From: Polyangiaceae bacterium
GTDB taxonomy: Bacteria; Myxococcota_A; Polyangia; Polyangiales; Polyangiaceae
Length of the DNA: 64,000 nucleotides
Assembly (NCBI GenBank): GCA_025936045.1
Contig: JAICUB010000005.1
Coordinates: 1 to 64,000 of the forward strand
Direction of reading: 5' to 3'
In this document: positions 13,566 through 23,602 of the stretch, one piece after another
How the letters are laid out: every line of letters begins with the position of its first letter
Numbering within the stretch: position 1 is the stretch's first letter
Notes under the pieces: generated by a model
What the model was told of the DNA's origin: nothing
The model's input: the letters and a program-made list of their open reading frames with translations, nothing else
The model's database searches: none
Translations under genes and position numbers: made by a program

Positions 13566-14639
13566 TTAGAACTGACTTAAAAATCGCGGATCGTTGTCGA
13601 ACAGGACGCGAATGTCGGGGATGCCGTAACGCAGCATGGCGACGCGATCCACGCCGAGACCGAAGGCGAAGCCTCGGTACCGTTCGCCGTCGATTCCGCA
13701 GTGGCGAAACACCTCGGGGTGAATCATCCCCGAGCCGAGCACCTCGAGCCATCCGCTCGCTTTGCACACGCGGCAGCTCGCGCGTGAGCCGTCATCGGGC
13801 CGGCAGAAGACGCAGGAAACGTCCATTTCCGCGCCGGGCTCGACGAAGGGGAAGTAGCTCGGGCGAAAGCGCACGCTGCACTCGGGGCCGTAAAGGCGCC
13901 GCGCGAACTCGCTCAACACGCCCTTGAGCTCGGCGAAGCTCGTGTGCTCGTCGACGAGAAAGCCTTCGATCTGGTGGAACATCGGCGAGTGCGTCACGTC
14001 GTCGTCGCGACGATAGACGGGGCCGCCGCTCACGATGGCGAGCGGCGGCTGCCGCGTGCTCATCTCACGCACCTGGACCGTGCTCGTGTGCGTGCGGAGC
14101 AGAGCGCGCACGCCGGCGGTGGCGCCCTTCACGTCGACCCAGAAGCTGTCTTGCATGTCGGTCGCCGGGTGGTCCGGCGGAAACGCGAGACGCTCGAAGT
14201 TGTTGCGCTCGAGATCGACTTCAGGGCCCCAAGCGAGGCTGAAGCCGAGTGAGCGGAAGATGTCCAGAATCTCCCATTTGACGCGCGTCACGGGGTGCAG
14301 GTGGCCGCGCGGCACCGTCGTGCGCGAAGGTAGGCTGAGGTCGAACGGAGGGCCCTCGAGATCCGCGCGACGAGCAGCTGCGAGCAAGGCCGAAAGGCGG
14401 GCATCGAACGCCGCTTCGACCTCGGCTTTCGCGACGTTGACGCGCTCCCCGATGGTCTTGCGCTGCTCGGGCGGCGCCTGGCCGAGCGAACGCAGCTGAG
14501 CCGTGAGCTCGCCCTTCTTGCCGAGAATCTCGGCTTTCAGCGCGCGAAGCTCGTGCTCGGTCGCGGCGCCCTCGAAACGGCTGCGGGCGCGTTCGACGAC
14601 GGGCGCGAGGTCGAGCGTGGCGCTCTCGGGGGCGGACAC
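13566..14639 (-). CDS. pheS: Phenylalanine--tRNA ligase alpha subunit
   Basis: 357 residues from GTG 14639. The N-terminal coiled-coil arm (about 1-90) is followed by the class II catalytic core: HPVTRVKWEILDIFRSLGF, the FPPDHPATDMQDSFW stretch, RTHTSTVQVREM (motif 2 region), a Cys-rich CVFC-x9-CRVC loop and GFAFGLGVDRVAMLRYGIPDIR (motif 3). It charges tRNA-Phe as an alpha2-beta2 tetramer with PheT. The gene starts 14 bases after rplT, in the usual rpmI-rplT-pheS order. The usual next gene pheT is absent: the sigma-factor gene follows after a hairpin-rich gap. Confidence 0.96.
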   Translation of the reverse strand: MSAPESATLDLAPVVERARSRFEGAATEHELRALKAEILGKKGELTAQLRSLGQAPPEQRKTIGERVNVAKAEVEAAFDARLSALLAAARRADLEGPPFDLSLPSRTTVPRGHLHPVTRVKWEILDIFRSLGFSLAWGPEVDLERNNFERLAFPPDHPATDMQDSFWVDVKGATAGVRALLRTHTSTVQVREMSTRQPPLAIVSGGPVYRRDDDVTHSPMFHQIEGFLVDEHTSFAELKGVLSEFARRLYGPECSVRFRPSYFPFVEPGAEMDVSCVFCRPDDGSRASCRVCKASGWLEVLGSGMIHPEVFRHCGIDGERYRGFAFGLGVDRVAMLRYGIPDIRVLFDNDPRFLSQF

Positions 14640-14653
14640 GGGCCGCGGCGTGC

Positions 14654-15007
14654 TCAGGCCGCCGAAGTGGCGAGCCCGACGAGCTTCGTGAACGCGGCCG
14701 CGTCGTTCAGCGCCATGTCGGCGAGCGTCTTACGATCGAGCTCGATACCGGCGCTGCCGAGCGCCGCGATGAGCTTCGAGTACGTGGTGCCGTTCTGGCG
14801 GCAGGCAGCGTTGATGCGCGTGATCCAGAGCGCGCGGAAATCGCGCTTTCGGAGCTTGCGTCCCGTGTAGGCGTATTGCCACGACTTCCAGAGGACGCGC
14901 ATCGCCTGGCGGTAGCGGTTCTTGCGCCCACCGAAGAAGCCCTCGGTCTGCTTGAGGACGCGCTTGTGCCGGCGGTGAGTTGCAGTTCCACGTTTGACGC
15001 GAGACAT
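14654..15007 (-). CDS. rplT: 50S ribosomal protein L20
   Basis: 117 residues, the normal length. Typical basic N terminus ([31 protein letters not shown]) and conserved core ([27 protein letters not shown]). L20 binds 23S rRNA early in 50S assembly and in several bacteria represses its own rpmI-rplT message. It lies 21 bases downstream of rpmI and 14 upstream of pheS. Confidence 0.98.
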   Translation of the reverse strand: MSRVKRGTATHRRHKRVLKQTEGFFGGRKNRYRQAMRVLWKSWQYAYTGRKLRKRDFRALWITRINAACRQNGTTYSKLIAALGSAGIELDRKTLADMALNDAAAFTKLVGLATSAA

Positions 15008-15028
15008 CTTCGGTTACCTCTGACTAGC

Positions 15029-15226
15029 TCAGCCGTACGGCAGGAGGATCTTGACGCGCTTCTCCATCGCGGACGAGACGATGTCGTTATCGCGCAGGCG
15101 GCGACGGCGCTTGCGGTTCTTGCCGATGAAGTTGTGCTGCGAGCCGCCCTTGGGCCTGCGGACTTTGCCGGACCCGGTGATCTTGAAGCGCTTGGCGGCA
15201 GCGCGGTTCGTCTTCATTTTCGGCAT
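15029..15226 (-). CDS. rpmI: 50S ribosomal protein L35
   Basis: 65 residues. ATG 15226 is chosen because the protein then begins [15 protein letters not shown] as in the family and GGAG sits seven bases upstream; the longer frame from 15250 would overlap the leader hairpin. Small, very basic protein ([10 protein letters not shown]). First gene of rpmI-rplT-pheS; infC, the usual upstream neighbour, is not here. Confidence 0.97.
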   Translation of the reverse strand: MPKMKTNRAAAKRFKITGSGKVRRPKGGSQHNFIGKNRKRRRRLRDNDIVSSAMEKRVKILLPYG

Positions 15227-15240
15227 GGGAAGCTCCAAAA

Positions 15241-15297
15241 CCCCGGTCAAGCGCCCGGGGAGCGCGGTCTTATGACGGAAGGGGGCCGACTCGTCAA
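15241..15297 (-). promoter_or_regulatory. rpmI promoter with a hairpin at the very 5' end of the message
   Basis: On the minus strand a -35 TTGACG (15297-15292), a 17-base spacer and a -10 CATAAG (15274-15269) predict a start near 15262. Almost immediately the leader folds into CCCCGG/CCGGGG (15260-15255 with 15246-15241, eight-base loop), followed by TTTT and then the rpmI Shine-Dalgarno GGAG. The hairpin plus U-run resembles a terminator, but there is no upstream gene to end. An attenuator, mRNA 5' stabiliser or L20/L35 autoregulatory element is more likely. Confidence 0.6.
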
Positions 15298-15438
15298 GGG
15301 AAGCGCGAAGGCGGGCCCGCGGAACGGCTTTGGCGGGCGAGCGCGGCCGACCGGGAACACGCCTTTAATCCTGGGGAAACGCGCGCGTCGAAAAGCGTTC
15401 AAGACCTGTCGCCGCGACGTGCTAAGCGGCACCCTGCG

Positions 15439-18400
15439 ATGCCTCGTCGTGACGACCTAAAAAAGATTCTCCTCATCGGTTCGGGACCGATCGTGATCGG
15501 TCAGGCATGTGAGTTCGATTACTCGGGCACGCAAGGCGCCAAAGCGCTGACCGCCCTCGGCTACGAGGTCGTGCTCGTCAATTCGAACCCGGCCACCATC
15601 ATGACGGACCCGGAGCTCGTCCGGCGCACGTACATCGAGCCGCTCACGCGCGCTTCGCTGTCGGCCATCATCGAACGCGAGCGTCCCGACGCGATTTTGC
15701 CGACCCTCGGCGGGCAGACGGCGCTGAACCTCGCGCTCGACCTGCACGAGTCCGGCGTGCTCTCGCGCTTCGGTGTGAAGCTCATCGGCGCGCAGGTCGA
15801 CGCGATCCGTAAGGCGGAGGATCGCCTGCTCTTCAAGGAGGCGATGAAAAACTGCGGGCTCGAGTGCCCGCGCTCCGGTTACGCGACCTCGCTCGAAGAG
15901 GGTCACAAGGTGGCCGAGATGACCGGCTATCCGCTGATCCTGCGCCCGAGCTTCACGCTCGGCGGCGGCGGCAGCGCGATCGTGGACCGCCCCGAGGATT
16001 TCGACGCGAAGCTCAGCTGGGCACTTCAGCAATCGCCGACGCACCAGGTCCTCGTCGAAGAGAGCGTCCTCGGCTGGAAGGAATACGAGCTCGAGGTCAT
16101 CCGCGACTCGAAGGACAACTTCATCGTCATCTGCACGATCGAGAACATCGATCCGATGGGCGTGCACACGGGCGACTCGATCACCGTCGCGCCCTCGATG
16201 ACGCTGACGGACCGTGAATACCAGCGCCTGCGCGACGCGGCGCGCGCGGTAATGCACGAGATCGGCGTCGAGACGGGCGGCTCGAACGTGCAGTTCGCCG
16301 TCGATCCGCAAACGGGCCGCGTGCTCGTGATCGAGATGAATCCGCGCGTGTCGCGCTCGAGCGCGCTCGCGTCCAAGGCGACCGGCTACCCCATCGCGAA
16401 GATCGCGGCGAAGCTCGCCGTCGGCTTCACGCTCGACGAGCTCACGAACGACATCACGGGTACGAGCGCCGCCTTCGAGCCGACCATCGACTACGTCGTC
16501 GTCAAGTGGCCGCGCTTCGCGTTCGAGAAGTTCCCCGGCGCGGACACGCGGCTCGGCACGCAGATGAAGAGCGTGGGCGAGGTGATGTCGATCGGCCGCA
16601 CCTTCTGCGAAGCGCTCCAGAAGGCGGCGCGCTCGCTCGAGACCGGCAAGACCGGCTTCATGAGCCTCTTCGATCGCGTGGACTACCGCGTGCTCGCCAA
16701 GGAACCCGAGGGTCTGAAGCGCGACCTCACGCACGACGCACCGCCCGCGGCGAAGCCCCGCCCGACGCTACCGCCGCCCGCGGGGGACGAAATGCGCGTC
16801 GCGCTCAATCGCGTGATCGCGATCCCGGGCGCAGAGCGTCTCTTCTACGTCGGCGACGCGCTCCGCCACGGCTTTTCGACGGCCGAAATCTTCGAGCGAA
16901 CGAAGATCGACCCCTGGTTTCTGTCGCAGCTCGAGCGCATCGTGAAGCACGAAGCCGTGGTCAAGGCGGCGCCCGCGCTCACGGCCGAGCTCCTGCTCGA
17001 AACCAAGCGCCTCGGCTTCAGCGACGCCCAGATCGCGGAGCTCCGCGGCACGACGCAAGACGCCGTGCGCGCCGAGCGGGAGCAGCTCGGCGTGCGCGTG
17101 GTGTTCGGTCGCGTCGACACCTGCGCCGCGGAGTTCCCCGCGAAGACGCCCTACCTTTACTCGAGCTACGAAACGGAGTCCGAGGCGGACGTTTCGGCCA
17201 AACGCAAGGTGATCATCCTCGGCGGCGGACCGAACCGTATCGGGCAGGGCATCGAGTTCGACTACTGCTGCTGCCACGCCGTCTTCGCTCTGCGCGAGCT
17301 CGGGATCGAGACCATCATGGTCAACTGCAACCCGGAGACGGTGTCGACCGACTACGACACCTCCGACCGGCTGTATTTCGAGCCGCTCACGCTCGAAGAC
17401 GTGCTCGCGATCTGCACCGAAGAGGCGAGCCGCGGCGAGCTCTTGGGCGTGATCGTGCAGTTCGGCGGGCAGACGCCGCTCAAGCTCAGCGTGCCGCTCG
17501 AAAAGGCGGGCATCCGGCTGCTCGGCACGCCTGCCGACGCGATCGATCGCGCGGAGGATCGCGAGCGCTTCGACGCGCTGCTCACGAAGCTCGGGCTCAA
17601 GCGGCCGCACGCGGGGATCGCGAAGACGGTCGAGGAAGCGCGGCGCATCGCGCAGAGCATCGGTTATCCGGTGTTGGTGCGGCCGTCGTACGTGCTCGGC
17701 GGGCGCGCGATGATGACGTGCGCGACGGACGCCGAGCTCGAGGCCTACGTCGGCGTCGCCATCGACGCGGCGAAAGACGAGGGCGGCTCGCAGACGCTGC
17801 TCATCGACCAGTTCTTGAAGAACGCGATCGAGGTCGACGTGGACATGGTTTCCGACGGCAAGCGCGCGGTCGTCGGCGGCGTGATGCAGCACATCGAGGA
17901 GGCCGGCGTGCACTCCGGGGACTCGACGAGCGTGCTGCCGCCGCATTCGCTCGACGCCGGTATCGTCGCGGAGATCGAGGCGTGCGCCCGCTCGCTCGCG
18001 CTCGAGCTCGGCGTGATCGGCCTCATGAACGTGCAGCTCGCGGTGAAGGACGGCGACGTGTACGTGCTCGAGGTGAATCCGCGCGCGTCGCGCACCGTGC
18101 CGTTCGTCGCGAAGGCGACGGGGCGCCCCCTCGCGAAGATCGCCGCCAAATGCATGGTCGGCATGAGCCTCGACGAAATCGGCATCAGCGACGGGTTCTT
18201 GCCGACGCACGTCGCCGTGAAAGAGAGCGTCTTCCCGTTCGCGAAGTTCCCCGGCGTGGACACCATCCTCGGTCCGGAAATGCGCTCGACGGGCGAGGTG
18301 ATGGGCATCGGACAGAGCTTCGCGCTCGCGTTCGACAAGTCGCTCGAGGCGGCGGGCAACGCCCTGCCGAGCCGCGGTCGCGTCTTCATCAGCGTGAAGG

Positions 18401-18780
18401 ACGACGACAAGGAGCAGGCCTGTCACGTCGCGCGGCGCTTGCGCAACCTCGGGTTCAGCATCGTCGCCACGGGCGGCACCGCCGCAACTTTCGCGCGGGC
18501 ACGGGTGCCGGCCGAGCGCGTGAACAAGGTGCTCGAGGGCTCTCCGCACGTCGTGGATGCCATCCGCGCGGGCAACATCCAGATGGTGATCAACACGACG
18601 TCCGGCGCGAAGGCGATTGCCGACAGCTATTCGATTCGCCGGAACGCCCTGCTCGCCAACGTGCCGTACTTCACGACCATCGCGGCCGGGCTCGCCGTCG
18701 TGGACGCGCTCGAGGTGAGCCACCTGCTCACGCACGCGCAGGTGCGCAGCATCCAAGAGTGGCACACGCGCGGAAACTGA
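15439..18780 (+). CDS. carB: Carbamoyl-phosphate synthase large subunit
   Basis: 1113 residues, full length. Two homologous ATP-grasp halves: [20 protein letters not shown] opens the first near residue 11, and the second opens with [18 protein letters not shown] near residue 593. The C-terminal MGS-like allosteric domain begins around residue 970 ([24 protein letters not shown]). It makes carbamoyl phosphate for pyrimidine and arginine synthesis, using ammonia supplied by CarA. carA is not adjacent. ATG 15439 aligns with the family start. The gene is divergent from rpmI across 212 bases. GTGCTAAG at about 15419-15426 may be part of a weak promoter. Confidence 0.97.
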   Translation: MPRRDDLKKILLIGSGPIVIGQACEFDYSGTQGAKALTALGYEVVLVNSNPATIMTDPELVRRTYIEPLTRASLSAIIERERPDAILPTLGGQTALNLALDLHESGVLSRFGVKLIGAQVDAIRKAEDRLLFKEAMKNCGLECPRSGYATSLEEGHKVAEMTGYPLILRPSFTLGGGGSAIVDRPEDFDAKLSWALQQSPTHQVLVEESVLGWKEYELEVIRDSKDNFIVICTIENIDPMGVHTGDSITVAPSMTLTDREYQRLRDAARAVMHEIGVETGGSNVQFAVDPQTGRVLVIEMNPRVSRSSALASKATGYPIAKIAAKLAVGFTLDELTNDITGTSAAFEPTIDYVVVKWPRFAFEKFPGADTRLGTQMKSVGEVMSIGRTFCEALQKAARSLETGKTGFMSLFDRVDYRVLAKEPEGLKRDLTHDAPPAAKPRPTLPPPAGDEMRVALNRVIAIPGAERLFYVGDALRHGFSTAEIFERTKIDPWFLSQLERIVKHEAVVKAAPALTAELLLETKRLGFSDAQIAELRGTTQDAVRAEREQLGVRVVFGRVDTCAAEFPAKTPYLYSSYETESEADVSAKRKVIILGGGPNRIGQGIEFDYCCCHAVFALRELGIETIMVNCNPETVSTDYDTSDRLYFEPLTLEDVLAICTEEASRGELLGVIVQFGGQTPLKLSVPLEKAGIRLLGTPADAIDRAEDRERFDALLTKLGLKRPHAGIAKTVEEARRIAQSIGYPVLVRPSYVLGGRAMMTCATDAELEAYVGVAIDAAKDEGGSQTLLIDQFLKNAIEVDVDMVSDGKRAVVGGVMQHIEEAGVHSGDSTSVLPPHSLDAGIVAEIEACARSLALELGVIGLMNVQLAVKDGDVYVLEVNPRASRTVPFVAKATGRPLAKIAAKCMVGMSLDEIGISDGFLPTHVAVKESVFPFAKFPGVDTILGPEMRSTGEVMGIGQSFALAFDKSLEAAGNALPSRGRVFISVKDDDKEQACHVARRLRNLGFSIVATGGTAATFARARVPAERVNKVLEGSPHVVDAIRAGNIQMVINTTSGAKAIADSYSIRRNALLANVPYFTTIAAGLAVVDALEVSHLLTHAQVRSIQEWHTRGN

Positions 18781-18797
18781 CGTTTTCGCCGTAACGC

Positions 18798-18827
18798 GGC
18801 CGGCGCAGCCGTGCGCAGCGACCGGCC
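18798..18827 (+). terminator. Possible terminator hairpin after carB
   Basis: GGCCGG plus CGCA pair with TGCG and CCGGCC around a GCCG loop, with a six-base bulge (cagcga) on the 3' side: ten base pairs starting 18 bases after the carB stop. No U-tract. Confidence 0.35.
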
Positions 18828-18870
18828 CCGGGTCTTGCACGAGCCGTCCGCCGGGCCGTACCTTAGGTGC

Positions 18871-19362
18871 GTGCGACGAAAGGATCCGCTCGAGCCGCTC
18901 GCTCGGGTTCGGCGTGAACACGTCGAGCGGCGGAGCGTCGAACACGGCGGTCTCGAACGCGAGCGGGAGCGCGGCGCAGCGCAGGCGCGCGCGGCCCAGG
19001 GGCGGCGCGAAGCGGAAGAAAGCGCGGCGCGCGCCGAACAGCTGAAGGAGCGGGCGCGGCTCAGCGCCGGCGCCGCGCGCGCCGACGACTTGCAACAAGC
19101 CGAACGCCACCGCGCGGGAGCGGTCGCGCGTGTGAGCGAGCTCTCGAAGCGTGAGCGCGAGGCTCGCGAGCGCGAGCGCGAGGCCTCGGCGCGCGCCGAA
19201 CGGGCGCGTGCGGCGCTCGCGAGCGCCAAGGCCGACGAACGGGTGCTGGAGCGCCACCTCGAGCGCGGGCGGCACGCCGCGGAGCGGGCGCGTGAAAGCG
19301 TCGAGGAGGAAGCCGCCGCGGAGCATTGGGGTGCGAGCAGGCGCGGAGCGCGACGCGCGTGA
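18871..19362 (+). CDS. Highly charged coiled-coil protein (unknown function)
   Basis: 163 residues from GTG 18871, composed almost wholly of Arg, Glu and Ala in long helical heptads (REAEESAARAEQLKERARL, KREREAREREREASARAER). It has no signal peptide and no transmembrane helix. Size and composition recall FliJ/YscO-type export-apparatus stalk proteins, but no diagnostic residues are visible and no other flagellar or type III gene is nearby, so this is only a resemblance. Its TGA overlaps the GTG start of the next gene (GTGA), so it is translationally coupled to the lipoprotein transglycosylase. An earlier ATG at 18811 lies within the carB trailer hairpin and is less likely. Confidence 0.6.
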   Translation: MRRKDPLEPLARVRREHVERRSVEHGGLERERERGAAQARAAQGRREAEESAARAEQLKERARLSAGAARADDLQQAERHRAGAVARVSELSKREREAREREREASARAERARAALASAKADERVLERHLERGRHAAERARESVEEEAAAEHWGASRRGARRA

Positions 19363-21815
19363 GCGGCCGGCGGCGTTCCGCCCGTTTCGGCGGCACGGCC
19401 CGCGGCGTGGTGCTCGCGTGCGCCCTCGGGTGCGCCTGTACTTCCGCGCGCGAGACCGAGCCGCTGCGGCCGCTCGGGATCAAGCACGCGCCGATCGGTG
19501 TCACGGCGCCCTCGGCGTTCGCGAGTGGCGCCAAGCCACCGGTGAGCTTGGTGGAGACGGCGTTCTCGCCGTGGCTCACGCGCCCAGGGTTCGAACGCGT
19601 CGCCGATGCCGTGGACGCGGGCGACGCGCCGCGGGCGGCTGCGGAGTTCGAGGCGCATTTGTCGGCCGCGCCGCCCGCCGCGAGCGAGCGCGCGAGCCTG
19701 AGCCTGCTCGGCGGGCTCTTGCACGAACGGGCGGGCGAAGCGGCGCCGGCCCTCACCGCCTACGAGCGAGCCAAGGCGAGCGGCTTCGCGCTCGCCGCGT
19801 ACGCCGCGGCGGGCCGCGCGCGGGCGCTCTTGCTGCTCGGTCGCGCAGCGGAAGCGCTCGCCGAGGCGCGTGCGTTACCCGAGGATCCCTCCTTGGCGGC
19901 CGAGCGCCGCAATCTCTTGGTCGAAGCCGCATTCGCCGCCGGTGAACGCGCCGCCGGCCTCGACACGCTGCGCGCGCAAATCAAGCTGCCGCTCGACGCG
20001 GCCGAGCGCTGGTCGCGCGAGCTACGCCTCGCTCGTGAGCTTTCGAGCCCGCCGACCGAGCCGGACGGCGGCGTCACGACCCCGACGCACGCCGAGCTCG
20101 TGGAGGCGCTCGGGCTCGCGCACAAGGTCGAGGCGGAGGCCGCCGGAAACATCGAGCTCGCCAAAAAGGCAGCCGAATTGGTGACGCGCGTGCTCGCCCT
20201 CTTGCCGCCCGCCGAACGCGGAGCTGCGGCGCGGCCCGCGCTGCCCGAAGAGCTCGCCGCGCTCGAGGCGCTCGTCGACGCGCGCCGGTACGAGGACGCG
20301 CTCGCCGCCGCCGAGGTGCTCTCGCAGCGGCTCGGCAAAGACTCGCGCGATGACGCCATGCTCTGCCGCGTCGGGCTCGCGACGGGCAAGGCATACGCCG
20401 GTAAACGCGCGCGCAAGGACGCCTTCGACGCCGTGGTCGCGGCTTCGGAACACTGCAAGGCCGAGCCGGATCTCCATGCCCGCGCCCTCTTCAACGCCGG
20501 CAAATACGCTGCCGCGGACGCGCGCTACAGCGACGCCGTGCGCTTCTTCGGACGCGTCGAAGCCGAGCACCACCAGAGCTCGCTCGCCGACGACGCGCGC
20601 CTACAAGCCGGGCTCGCGTACCTCGAGCTCGGGGTGGAAGCGCGCTTCACCGATCTCTTGCGCACGCTGCCCGACGAGTACCCGCGCGGCGACATGACGC
20701 TCGAGGGACTCTTTCGTCTAGCCGTGCGTCGCATCGACAAGGGCGATTGGTCGAGCGCGGATTCCGTCCTCGCGCGGGCGGTCGACCTCGTCGGAGGCGC
20801 GGACGCCGACGCGGCGCGCGGCGCGGAGCTCGCCGGACGCGAGCGCTACTTCGAAGCGCGCGCGGCGCTCGCTCTCGGGCAGCGCGAGGCGGCGCTCGCG
20901 ACCTTCGAGCAAATCGTGCGGGAGCTGCCGTTTTCGTATTACATGCTCCACGCCTTCGGCCGGCTCCACGAGCTCGACCCCGCGCGCGCCGAACGCGCCG
21001 AGGCGGAAGCGCTCGAGCGGGCGCGCGCCGATTCACGCCCGCGGCCCCCCGAAAAGCTCGGCGAGGACGCGGGATTTTTGCGCGCGCTCGAACTCTTCAA
21101 GCTCGGAGAAATCACGCCGGCCGTCGCAGAGCTCGACGCGCTCGGCCTCACGCGCCCGGGTGCCGGCCCCGAGCTACTCTGGACGGTCGCGCGCACCTAC
21201 GCGCGCGCCGGCGCGGAGCGGCTCGCGCACGACGTTGCGCGCCATCGCCTCACCGACTGGCTTTTGCGCTGGCCAGCGGGCGACTGGGAGGAGGCGTGGC
21301 GCATCGCGTTCCCGGAGCCGTACGCACGCATCGTCGACGCCGCGGCCAAACGCACGAACCTGACGCCCTCGCTCGTCTACGCCATCATGCGCGAAGAGTC
21401 GGCGTTCGACCCCGACGCCGAGAGCAGCGCGGACGCTTACGGGCTGATGCAGCTCATCGTGCCGACCGCGCGCGTCGCCGCGAAGGGGACGGCGTTGCCG
21501 CACGACCGGCGGGCGCTCAAACGTCCGAGCGTCAACGTCGAGCTCGGCTGCCGCACGCTCGCGCGCTACTCCGCGGCGTTTCCCGAAAATGCGCTGCTGG
21601 CCATTCCCGCGTACAACGCCGGTCCCGGCAAGGTGCACGACTGGCTGCGCGATCGCCCGAGCGCCGACTTCGACGTCTGGGTCGAGCTCATTCCGTTTCT
21701 CGAGACACGGCGCTACGTGAAGCGCGTGCTCGCGAGCCGCGCCGCCTACGCGTTCCTCGACGACCCGGCGCACCCGGTCCTCGCGCTCGAGCTACCGAAG
21801 AAGGTAAAAAACTGA
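19359..21815 (+). CDS. Lipoprotein lytic transglycosylase with TPR-like superhelix (Slt70 type)
   Basis: 818 residues from GTG 19359, which overlaps the preceding stop. Signal peptide with lipobox A-L-G-C (GVVLACALGC) implies a membrane lipoprotein. Residues about 60-640 are Ala/Leu/Arg-rich helical repeats like the Slt70 U-shaped superhelix. The C-terminal SLT domain carries the catalytic Glu in AIMREESAFDP, then AYGLMQLIVPTA and LAIPAYNAGPGKVHDWL, the classical motifs I-III. It cleaves peptidoglycan glycan strands to 1,6-anhydro products in the periplasm. Coupling to a coiled-coil protein suggests the two are needed together. Confidence 0.9.
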   Translation: MSGRRRSARFGGTARGVVLACALGCACTSARETEPLRPLGIKHAPIGVTAPSAFASGAKPPVSLVETAFSPWLTRPGFERVADAVDAGDAPRAAAEFEAHLSAAPPAASERASLSLLGGLLHERAGEAAPALTAYERAKASGFALAAYAAAGRARALLLLGRAAEALAEARALPEDPSLAAERRNLLVEAAFAAGERAAGLDTLRAQIKLPLDAAERWSRELRLARELSSPPTEPDGGVTTPTHAELVEALGLAHKVEAEAAGNIELAKKAAELVTRVLALLPPAERGAAARPALPEELAALEALVDARRYEDALAAAEVLSQRLGKDSRDDAMLCRVGLATGKAYAGKRARKDAFDAVVAASEHCKAEPDLHARALFNAGKYAAADARYSDAVRFFGRVEAEHHQSSLADDARLQAGLAYLELGVEARFTDLLRTLPDEYPRGDMTLEGLFRLAVRRIDKGDWSSADSVLARAVDLVGGADADAARGAELAGRERYFEARAALALGQREAALATFEQIVRELPFSYYMLHAFGRLHELDPARAERAEAEALERARADSRPRPPEKLGEDAGFLRALELFKLGEITPAVAELDALGLTRPGAGPELLWTVARTYARAGAERLAHDVARHRLTDWLLRWPAGDWEEAWRIAFPEPYARIVDAAAKRTNLTPSLVYAIMREESAFDPDAESSADAYGLMQLIVPTARVAAKGTALPHDRRALKRPSVNVELGCRTLARYSAAFPENALLAIPAYNAGPGKVHDWLRDRPSADFDVWVELIPFLETRRYVKRVLASRAAYAFLDDPAHPVLALELPKKVKN

Positions 21816-21879
21816 GTAATTTCATGGTGTTTTGCCAAGGCGCCTTGCCCTCGGCGGCGCGCTCGTGAACACCTCCGGC

Positions 21880-22449
21880 ATGGCCGTTCCCTCCAACATG
21901 CTGCCGCTCGGCACCCCGCTGCCGAGCTTCCGTTTGAAAGACACGTTCTCGGGCCGCACCGTCGCGTCCGACGAGCTCCTCGGTCGCCCGAGCGTCGTCG
22001 CGTTCATCTGCAACCATTGCCCGTACGTGAAGCACATTCGCGCGGGGCTCGCTGATTTCGGCCGCTTCTGCGCGGAGCGCGGCGTCGCGCTCGTCGCCGT
22101 GAGCGCGAACGACGTGGTCTCGCATCCGGAGGACGCGCCCGACAAGATGGCGCTCGAAGCCAAGACGGCCGGCTACGCGTTTCCGTACCTGTTCGACGAG
22201 ACGCAAAGCGTCGCGCGCGCGTTCGACGCGGCGTGCACGCCCGAATTCTACGTGTTCGACGCGACCGGCAAGCTCGCGTATCGGGGCCAATTCGACGACG
22301 CGCGCCCCAAAAACGAGGTGCCCGTCAGCGGCGCCGACGTGCGCGCCGCGCTCGAGGCGCTGCTCACGGGCGGAAAGCCGAGCGCCGAGCAAAAGCCGTC
22401 GGTCGGCTGCAGCATCAAGTGGAAGGCGAGCTCGGCTGACGCGGGGTAA
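21880..22449 (+). CDS. Thioredoxin-like (AhpC/TSA superfamily) redox protein
   Basis: 189 residues from ATG 21880, which gives the family start MAVPSNMLPLGTPLPSF. The redox site is C-x2-C in FICNHCPYVKHI, where most AhpC proteins have a single peroxidatic Cys. The remainder (FDAACTPEFYVFDATGKLAYRGQFDDARP) is typical of the PRX-like1 thioredoxin subgroup. No signal peptide, so probably cytoplasmic. A conserved third Cys lies near the C terminus (VGCSIKWK). The exact substrate is unknown. It is 64 bases after the transglycosylase gene, on the same strand. Confidence 0.88.
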   Translation: MAVPSNMLPLGTPLPSFRLKDTFSGRTVASDELLGRPSVVAFICNHCPYVKHIRAGLADFGRFCAERGVALVAVSANDVVSHPEDAPDKMALEAKTAGYAFPYLFDETQSVARAFDAACTPEFYVFDATGKLAYRGQFDDARPKNEVPVSGADVRAALEALLTGGKPSAEQKPSVGCSIKWKASSADAG

Positions 22450-22480
22450 GCTCGCCGGTTTCGGACGCGACCTCGGGCGC

Positions 22481-23524
22481 GTGCTGCGTTGCGGCGGTCC
22501 GGCGCTCCTCGCCGGCGCGCTCGCGCTCATGCTCGGTCCGCTGCCGCTCCGGGGCGCCGAGCCCGCCGAGCGTCCCGTCGCCGTCGTCGATCTACACGTC
22601 GATCTTTCGTATCAGGCGAATTACCAAAAGCGCCCGTTCGCCACCGGCAGCGGGCAATTTCGCGCGGCGGATCTCGCGCGCGCCGGCGTCGTGGGGGTCG
22701 TGCTGCCGCTCTTCGTGCCGCGCGAGGTCGCGCCGAACGGGCCGCGCGTCGAGGATTTCGAGAGCTCGTACGCGCGCGTGTACGGTGAGCTCGGGCGCAC
22801 GCCGCCGTTCCGGCTCCCGGGCTGCCTGCCGCGCGAGGGCGGCGTGCGCACGTGGTTCGCGTTCGAAGGTAGCGGACCGCTCGCGGGTAGGCGCGACGCG
22901 CTCGCCGGATGGGCCAAGCGTGGGCTGCGCATCGTGGGGCTCGTTCACACCTGGCACAACGAGCTCGCGTCGTCGTCGGGTGATCGCGAAGAGCAGCCGT
23001 TCGGGTTGACCGAAGCGGGCAAAGCGTTTGCGCGCGAGGCAGTGCGGCAGGGACTCTTGCTCGACGTTTCGCACGCGTCCGATCGTGCTGCGCGCGACCT
23101 CTTCTCGATCGCGGGCGAAACGCGGGCGCCCGTCGTCGCGACGCACTCGAACGCCCGCGCCCTTGCGAACCACCCGCGGAACCTCGCCGACGCGGAGCTC
23201 GGCGCGCTCGCTCGGTCGGGCGGCGTCGTCGGCGTGAACTTCCACGGTCCGTTCGTCGCGCGGGGCCGCCCGGCGACGCTCGCCGACGTCGTGCGTCAGG
23301 TGCGCTACCTCGTCCGGCTCGTCGGCGCCGATCACGTCGCGATTGGCTCGGACTTCGAAGGCGATATTCGTCCGCCGCGCGAGCTCCGCGACGTGAGCGG
23401 TTACCAGCGGCTCGCGAAGGCGCTCGAGCAGTCGGGCATGCGTCGCGAGGACGTGGAAGCGGTGTTTTCCCGGAATGCGCTCAAGCTGCTGTGCCCCGCT
23501 GTTGGGCTCGACGGCGACGATTGA
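22481..23524 (+). CDS. Secreted membrane dipeptidase-like metallopeptidase (M19 family)
   Basis: 347 residues from GTG 22481. A signal peptide (ALLAGALALMLGPLPLRGAEPA) is followed by a TIM-barrel with the M19 zinc residues: DLHVDLS near residue 37, Glu in FEGSGPL, HTWHN, LLLDVSHAS, VATHSNARALANHPRNL and IGSDFEGD. M19 enzymes hydrolyse dipeptides, including D-amino acid dipeptides, so a periplasmic role in peptidoglycan peptide turnover fits the nearby transglycosylase. It starts 31 bases after the thioredoxin-like gene. Confidence 0.93.
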   Translation: MLRCGGPALLAGALALMLGPLPLRGAEPAERPVAVVDLHVDLSYQANYQKRPFATGSGQFRAADLARAGVVGVVLPLFVPREVAPNGPRVEDFESSYARVYGELGRTPPFRLPGCLPREGGVRTWFAFEGSGPLAGRRDALAGWAKRGLRIVGLVHTWHNELASSSGDREEQPFGLTEAGKAFAREAVRQGLLLDVSHASDRAARDLFSIAGETRAPVVATHSNARALANHPRNLADAELGALARSGGVVGVNFHGPFVARGRPATLADVVRQVRYLVRLVGADHVAIGSDFEGDIRPPRELRDVSGYQRLAKALEQSGMRREDVEAVFSRNALKLLCPAVGLDGDD

Positions 23525-23602
23525 TACCAGCGTGGCGCGAGGGGAGGCTGCGCCCTTCCGCCGTTGCCGCCGGGGCGGTTCGACTGGTAGGTTTCTCGAG
23601 CC

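Noticed and set aside
16768..19326. 852-residue open frame on the minus strand
   Set aside because: Antisense to carB, whose ATP-grasp motifs are unmistakable; the product has only repetitive Arg/Ala/Glu composition.
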